Shown here one piece after another: positions 5,932 through 10,184 of a stretch of DNA of 10,184 bases (positions within the stretch are counted from its first letter, which is position 1; each line of letters begins with the position of its first letter). The stretch spans positions 6,101 through 16,284 of the forward strand of contig SGPL01000665.1 of assembly GCA_004802705.1 (NCBI GenBank), written 5' to 3'. A program made the position numbers and the translations under genes. The notes beneath the pieces were generated by a model that saw nothing but the letters and a program-made list of their open reading frames with translations, searched no databases and was not told where the DNA came from. Origin of the DNA: Bondarzewia mesenterica (taxonomy: Eukaryota; Basidiomycota; Agaricomycetes; Russulales; Bondarzewiaceae).

Positions 5932-8699
5932 TTAAATATCCATCACAATCCAATCACCCCCTAGCCTTTTGCTAAGAGCATCAAAATGCTCAGTGGGGGG
6001 TGAGTACTTCTGCTGCCATGTACAATCCTTATCAGCAGCATCTTTTTCATGGCATTGGATGATGACATCCCTAACTCAGAGGTTGTGCTTGCTAGAGACC
6101 TTGAAGCTCTTGAGTGATTCACACCCAGAGCATTGAAGGGGGAGATGCTGGCCCCAGGGCCTCGCAGTCTGATGGACCCAGTGGTATAGTCTGGACTTCA
6201 AGTTAGAACCATTTCAATAAGCATGGAGGATTCCAGCATGATGAGCCAGATGGTATGAATCTGCCAGAATGTGTCTCAAAACATCAAAAAGCGGTGTGCC
6301 CTCAATAATAACATGTATGACAAAGTGGATGATAAATGTTATGGATAAATTGATATGGAAAGTGGGCACATCGAATATGAAAATATTTTTGATGTTGTAG
6401 CTAAAAATCACAGCTGACGACATTATAAGCCAATCTAGAGGCAGAAAAATAAATCACGCACATAGAAATGATGTCCTTGAGTAATTAGAGAGACTCAGGT
6501 ACATTGACAACTGCCCCACATGATAGCAAAAACCAGTAGGTATCTACCATGCTCAGCACGCATAACAAAAGCTCAGTAATAATAGCCATAAACCACTGCA
6601 ATATTCAAATGACAATTATGCAATGTAATTATAGAAGAGCAGTACTTACATCCATTAATATGCAAGAACCCTCTTGTTCATGATAAAGGTCATCCATGAA
6701 CTCATTTGAATGAGTCGATATGAAGATGAGAGCATGGTCAACTAATGAACTGACCAAGAAACATCAGTTTACCTCAAAATGATAAGTAGAAAAATAGAAA
6801 GGCTTTACCTTTTGAGCATCTTAGCCAAACTGATCATGTGTTTTGCCTGAACACTCAGAGATGTAGGGTTCAGTTCCATATTCAAATCAAATTCAACATC
6901 TTCCACAATAAAAATTGTTCCAGTTGGGTAGAATGGTGCCAGTAAATCTATGACAATGGTTGTGGGATTGCTGCATGCATCGATACTTTTGAGATGGAAA
7001 TGAATAACAGTGAGAGGGCTGACAGATAAGTGAAACATGGTAGATGATTGAGGTTGGCTTATGATGTGAAGACCACTGGAATAAACAGGGTCACCTCATG
7101 CCCCAGTCACATCAAGATGGTAGAGACCCTCCAATTAAAAAAAGTTAAGCAAACATTACGTCTAGTGAAAATAGTATGGACTTACTAGGTAAGGCTGGAG
7201 AGATTTAGTGCATGCCTGTGCATGGCAGTGAGGGCATATGAAAATCATGTCTGCATTTAATATCTCTAGGAACTAGATACACATCATACAGACTGTGTGA
7301 GAGCAGCTGCTGCAGTCCACGAGACATCCACCATTATGACAGATGTAGCACCACTAGATGAGTTGTCAGCAGACTGAGAACATTAGTTTAAAAAGAAACA
7401 TACCAGAGAATACAGCTGTTGTCCAAGAGAATCAGCACCTGAGTTTGCCACTACTGGCACTGTCAAAGGTGTATTCACTGCTGCAGAAGTTTTAGAGAGG
7501 GTTTTCACCCTAGAAGATGACCTCTTCTATTGCACAGAGGAAGAATTGGTCTAAAAAAGAGTGTTAATAGTGAGATATGAAACAAGTGCTGTTTTGAAAT
7601 TATACATTGGTGATCATCTACTCGAACTCCTTCTCAGTATCTTGGACAGCCACTGTGGCTGATGCTACTCCAAATAAACTCCTGTGGGGCATGTTGCTGC
7701 CAGTAGATTTCTTTACAGTTTGCTTCATCTTGGGCATGATCATAATGTGAGGAGATTGCAATGATGAAGTGGAGGTTGTGGCTAAAATTGAATTGCCACA
7801 TAGTGCTAATGTTGAGAGAATTACAGAGTCATATGATATGTTATTGCATTATGCTGAGCCAGGGAGTGCTGACTTCATCAGCAGATATCTTGCTTGTTGG
7901 TGTAGTAGTCAATTTGAAGTTTTATTCATGTTGTTGTAGAATTAGAAGTTATCATATACAAGTTCATGTTGGCATTGATCATATATAATTACTGCAGTTA
8001 TCATGTAGTAGTACAATTTTGAAGTCATCATATATAATACAAGTAGACAGTCATCGCTGGTTTGTAGTCATTATGTAGTAGTATATTTTTTAGTTGATAT
8101 GCTGAGACATTCGATTACAGTTCAAAGATATATGATTTTTTGTTTTGAGGGACATACCATTAAGGTTTTTTAGGATGTTTTCCAGATGCTACTGCTGAAG
8201 TTAAAGGCAACTCCAAATCTATGAATGTGAGTTTCCTTTTCTTGCCTGTAATCGACACTGGAGGGGTGATTACTTGGACTCTTTCGATGTCTGCGATGAA
8301 AACATCAGTTTGCATGTTTGGTGTGCCTTCTGGGAGTTTGTTCATGATCGTGTAGTGAATTAGTTGGATGGGTAGAGTAATTGTAACACCTGCAAGCATC
8401 TTCTTGTATGCTGATAGGGATATGATATCTCTATCGATATCATATATTAGAATGAGATTTACATGATGAGTGTGCTGCAGAGTTGTGAGCTGTCTTCATG
8501 CTGCATCTATTTCTACTGGCCATCTAATGATGATGAACTTAGATCCAAGCGAGTCATATTCTGGGTGATGTTTAGTAAATATTGGGTGCAGGTTATCATT
8601 GAATGTTAATGTGAACTTCTCTTTTTATCCTTCATCAATGTCTTTAATTCTTGTATGTGAGGTTAGTGAGATGCGAGAGAAACAATCAATCAACTCAGA
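5932..8699 (-). pseudogene. Multi-exon PHD-like (C8) zinc-finger gene of unknown function, decayed
   Basis: Exons 7550-7404, 7353-7186, 7128-6809, 6749-6650 and 6595-6462 join in phase across introns 7605-7551, 7403-7354, 7185-7129, 6808-6750 and 6649-6596 (50-59 bases, canonical ends and branch points). Flanking exons are 8699-8158, about 7781-7606 and about 6413-5932. The N-terminal exon reads FTLTFNDNLHPIFTKHHPEY and GSKFIIIRWPVEID. A Ser/Thr-rich linker follows. The finger at 7350-7225 begins WCYICHNGGCLVDCSSC and has cysteines spaced x2, x8, x2, x4, x2, x14, x2: a PHD pattern with Cys for the usual His. Then come YLGLYHLDVTGA, FYPTGTIFIVEDVEFDLNM, FISTHSNEFMDD, FLLSCGAVVNVPESL and, near the end, HWVHQTARPWGQHLPLQCSGC. 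I recall this layout from repeated uncharacterised basidiomycete proteins (unverified). About ten in-frame stops, plus a frame change near 6440, show it is broken. PHD-like fingers often read histone tails; the substrate here is unknown. Exon limits between 8157 and 7782 are unsure. Confidence 0.6.
7939..8083 (-). repeat. Two adjacent 70-75 base repeats within the pseudogene's long intron or linker
   Basis: On the - strand, copy 1 (8083-8014) and copy 2 (8013-7939) both begin TACTACTACATRATRACTRCA, and both end with ACTTGTATWATATGAT-like sequence, RACTTC and AATT. The middles differ in length. They abut exactly, which indicates a tandem duplication. They fall between the 8158 exon end and the next recognisable coding stretch near 7781, in a gap of about 376 bases, far longer than the gene's other introns. 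Confidence 0.6.
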
Positions 8700-9799
8700 G
8701 TGTCAGTGGCTCTGTTATTCACAGTTCATATGGAACCTTCACTAGTAAGTGCTCCACAACTATAAAGGATGCATTCGCAACCCGCTTTAGACGGCAGTGC
8801 ATGCAGATAAGTGTTAGTTACAAGCACTTGAGAAAGTAAAAACTGGGAACACACCTAAATGCATATGTTATTGCACTCTATCAGATGGAAACAATGGGGA
8901 ACAGGAGTACTCGCAGTCACCTGACCCCTTCCACAATGTACAGACCTACACAGACTCCTTAGAGAGTTCTGTTCGAAAAATAGCATCCTGATAAATGTGA
9001 ATATCATCAAATGCTAGCTATCGGCAAGACAGCTGGCATAAATCCATTGCAATAAATGTGCCTCAGTCCTTAAACACCAGCCATCAGTGAGACAGCTGAT
9101 GTGAGTGCTGGCTAGTCTTCGTAGTAACTTACACAAAAGATAGTTGTTCTATATTAAGAGTGCTAGCATGACTTTTGTGTTATTATCTTATCTTTTCAGT
9201 GATGGCTGGTTGACGAACAAGGCAAGCAAGGTAATCCCATGGTCACATGACAGACACATCAGCGCATAATATATTATGCAATCCATTTTTGCTGATCTCC
9301 ATACAATTTTTTTTACTGCTGAGTTTAAGAAGTTTGAATCAGAAAAATTTAAGGTTGAAGAAGAATGAAAAAGAAGATACACAAAAAGACATCCAGTTCT
9401 CACAAGAGGTTGGATAACAGCAAGTCAGATGAAGAGTTGAAGCTGACTTTTAAACATCAGCTACTTATTCATAAAATTTATAATATCCTATACCTTGAAT
9501 CAAAAAAGAGTATGAGCATAGGCCTTAATTGTCACATCTGATGGCATAAAATAGCAACAGGGTCAATTCCTACTGTAGATTTAATAATGGTGATAATAGG
9601 CAACAGTGTGAATGTGTAGCTTGCAACATAGAAGGGGCTAGAGTGGTATAGTTTTTAGAATTCTGGTTTCATATTAGTTTTTACTCAGCTTTAAATCATT
9701 AAAGTATAACAAAAGGCATTTGCAGAATTTAAAATTTATAAAAGCCTAGCAACAGTGAAGATTGATGTGATCTCACTACTACAAATAANATNTTATAGC
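8700..9799. other. AT-rich stretch with no recognisable gene
   Basis: I find no convincing protein or RNA gene here. Immediately upstream of the PHD-finger pseudogene (8700-8840, - strand) short readings such as KAGCECILYSCGALTSEG are possible, but they break at once and could be the remains of a first exon or chance. A 71-codon open frame at 9188-9403 (- strand) has no familiar motif. The only structure noticed is an imperfect inverted repeat at 9076-9210. The stretch ends at the right inverted-repeat arm. Confidence 0.5.
9076..9210. repeat. Imperfect nested inverted repeat
   Basis: ACCAGCCATCA (9076-9086) is complementary to TGATGGCTGGT (9200-9210), and inside it ACACAAAAG (9131-9139) is complementary to CTTTTGTGT (9172-9180). 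The spacers on the two sides are unequal (44 and 19 bases), so a neat hairpin is not formed. It may be the decayed remains of a miniature inverted-repeat element, or chance. Confidence 0.35.
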
Positions 9800-10184
9800 A
9801 TTGTNATAGTCAATAAGTGCCTAATAGTTGGAAAAAAATAAGCAACTCCAAGAGTATTATTTACTTTAGTGAAGAAAGTGCCACATTATTTAGTGCCTTT
9901 TTCTGTCTTAGATGGTCCAGTTGAATGTGCTTTTTACCCATCTCCAATAGTTAGCCGGGCCTAGCCAATGATAATGTGAGCACATCTCTAATGGTTCAGC
10001 AAGTATCATTGTTTGCTGACTCTGATGGTTGGGCTGAGTGGGATGGGTGCAGGTATTATGAGCTTGCCTGCTTACTGTTGTTTATATCTAACAGTTCAGC
10101 CAAGATTTTCAGTAAAGGCTTGCTCGCTGTTGTTACTGTTGCTAGGCTGAGCATGTAAACAATATTTTGCCTGCTCACCATTGA
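9800..10184 (-). repeat. Right arm of the long inverted repeat, continues past the window
   Basis: Read on the - strand from the window edge, this arm carries the same order of blocks as the left arm: a diverged satellite unit, AATACCTGCACCCATCCC, CCCAACCATCAGAG, GCAAACAATGAT, GCTGAACCATTAGAGATG, ATTGGAGATGGGTAAAAAGC, ACTGGACCATCTAAGA, AAAAAGGCACTAAATAATGT, and a fading match to about 9800 (GGCACTTATTGACTAT). It is more diverged in its outer units than the left arm. N's at 9789-9805 fall at its inner boundary. Confidence 0.8.

Larger units (their letters stand above)
3966..10184. mobile_element. Candidate large inverted-repeat element enclosing a copia fragment and a decayed gene
   Basis: Two arms in opposite orientation, 3966-4654 and about 9800-10184, flank roughly 5.1 kb. 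The best stretch pairs 4414-4451 with 10020-10057 at 37 of 38 bases. The right arm reaches the window edge, so the outer tip and any target-site duplication cannot be seen. Long arms made of sub-repeats recall the subterminal repeats of CACTA/Plavaka-type DNA transposons, but no transposase is present inside. If it is an element, it is non-autonomous and carries cargo. Two independent satellite copies that happen to be inverted would look the same. Confidence 0.35.

Noticed and set aside
8651..8839. Short + strand open frame with Cys and Arg
   Set aside because: It overlaps the likely first recognisable exon of the - strand pseudogene and shows no domain.
9188..9403. 71-codon open frame on the - strand
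   Set aside because: No motif, no splice context and AT-rich composition; it overlaps the end of the inverted repeat and is probably chance.
9541..9720. Possible tRNA-like or SINE promoter boxes (GGGTCAATTCC near 9560, GAGTGGTATAG near 9642)
   Set aside because: The A-box and B-box words are imperfect, in the wrong order and spacing, and no cloverleaf could be drawn.

Overview
The window looks like accessory, repeat-rich DNA from a filamentous basidiomycete (Agaricomycetes). The evidence is short 44-60 base introns with GTRAGT-like donors and CTRAC-type branch points, a Zn(2)-Cys(6) cluster inside a proline- and lysine-rich protein, a fungal-type Ty1/copia fragment, and a decayed PHD-finger gene of a type I recall, from memory and unverified, as expanded in ectomycorrhizal basidiomycetes. 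Scattered single N's suggest a draft assembly. The species cannot be fixed.

Layout. (1) 1-642, + strand: the broken 3' part of a lysine-rich protein gene, three exons. (2) 768-3199, - strand, convergent with it: a Zn2Cys6 gene. Four exons (1887-3199) keep an open 388-codon frame. Its probable former C-terminal half (768-1886) is cut off by stops and a frame change. (3) 3200-3965: an acidic-tail coding remnant and a 130-base direct repeat. (4) 3966-4654: a satellite of about 67-base units that forms the left arm of a long inverted repeat; the matching right arm is about 9800-10184 and runs off the window. (5) 4655-5925, + strand: a copia Gag/protease/GAG-pre-integrase fragment, truncated in integrase. 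(6) 5932-8699, - strand: a multi-exon pseudogene with a PHD-like C8 zinc finger, tail to tail with the copia fragment. (7) 8700-9799: AT-rich DNA without a recognisable gene.

There is no sign that the genes work together in a pathway. The main structure is architectural: two inverted arms enclose about 5.1 kb holding the copia fragment and the decayed PHD-finger gene. This could be a large non-autonomous inverted-repeat element with captured cargo, or two unrelated inverted satellite copies. No transposase is visible. Reading frames in regions 1, 2, 5 and 6 are broken mainly by stops that single C-to-T or G-to-A changes would explain, as expected from methylation or RIP-like decay. All protein identities come from motif reading by eye; no database search was possible.
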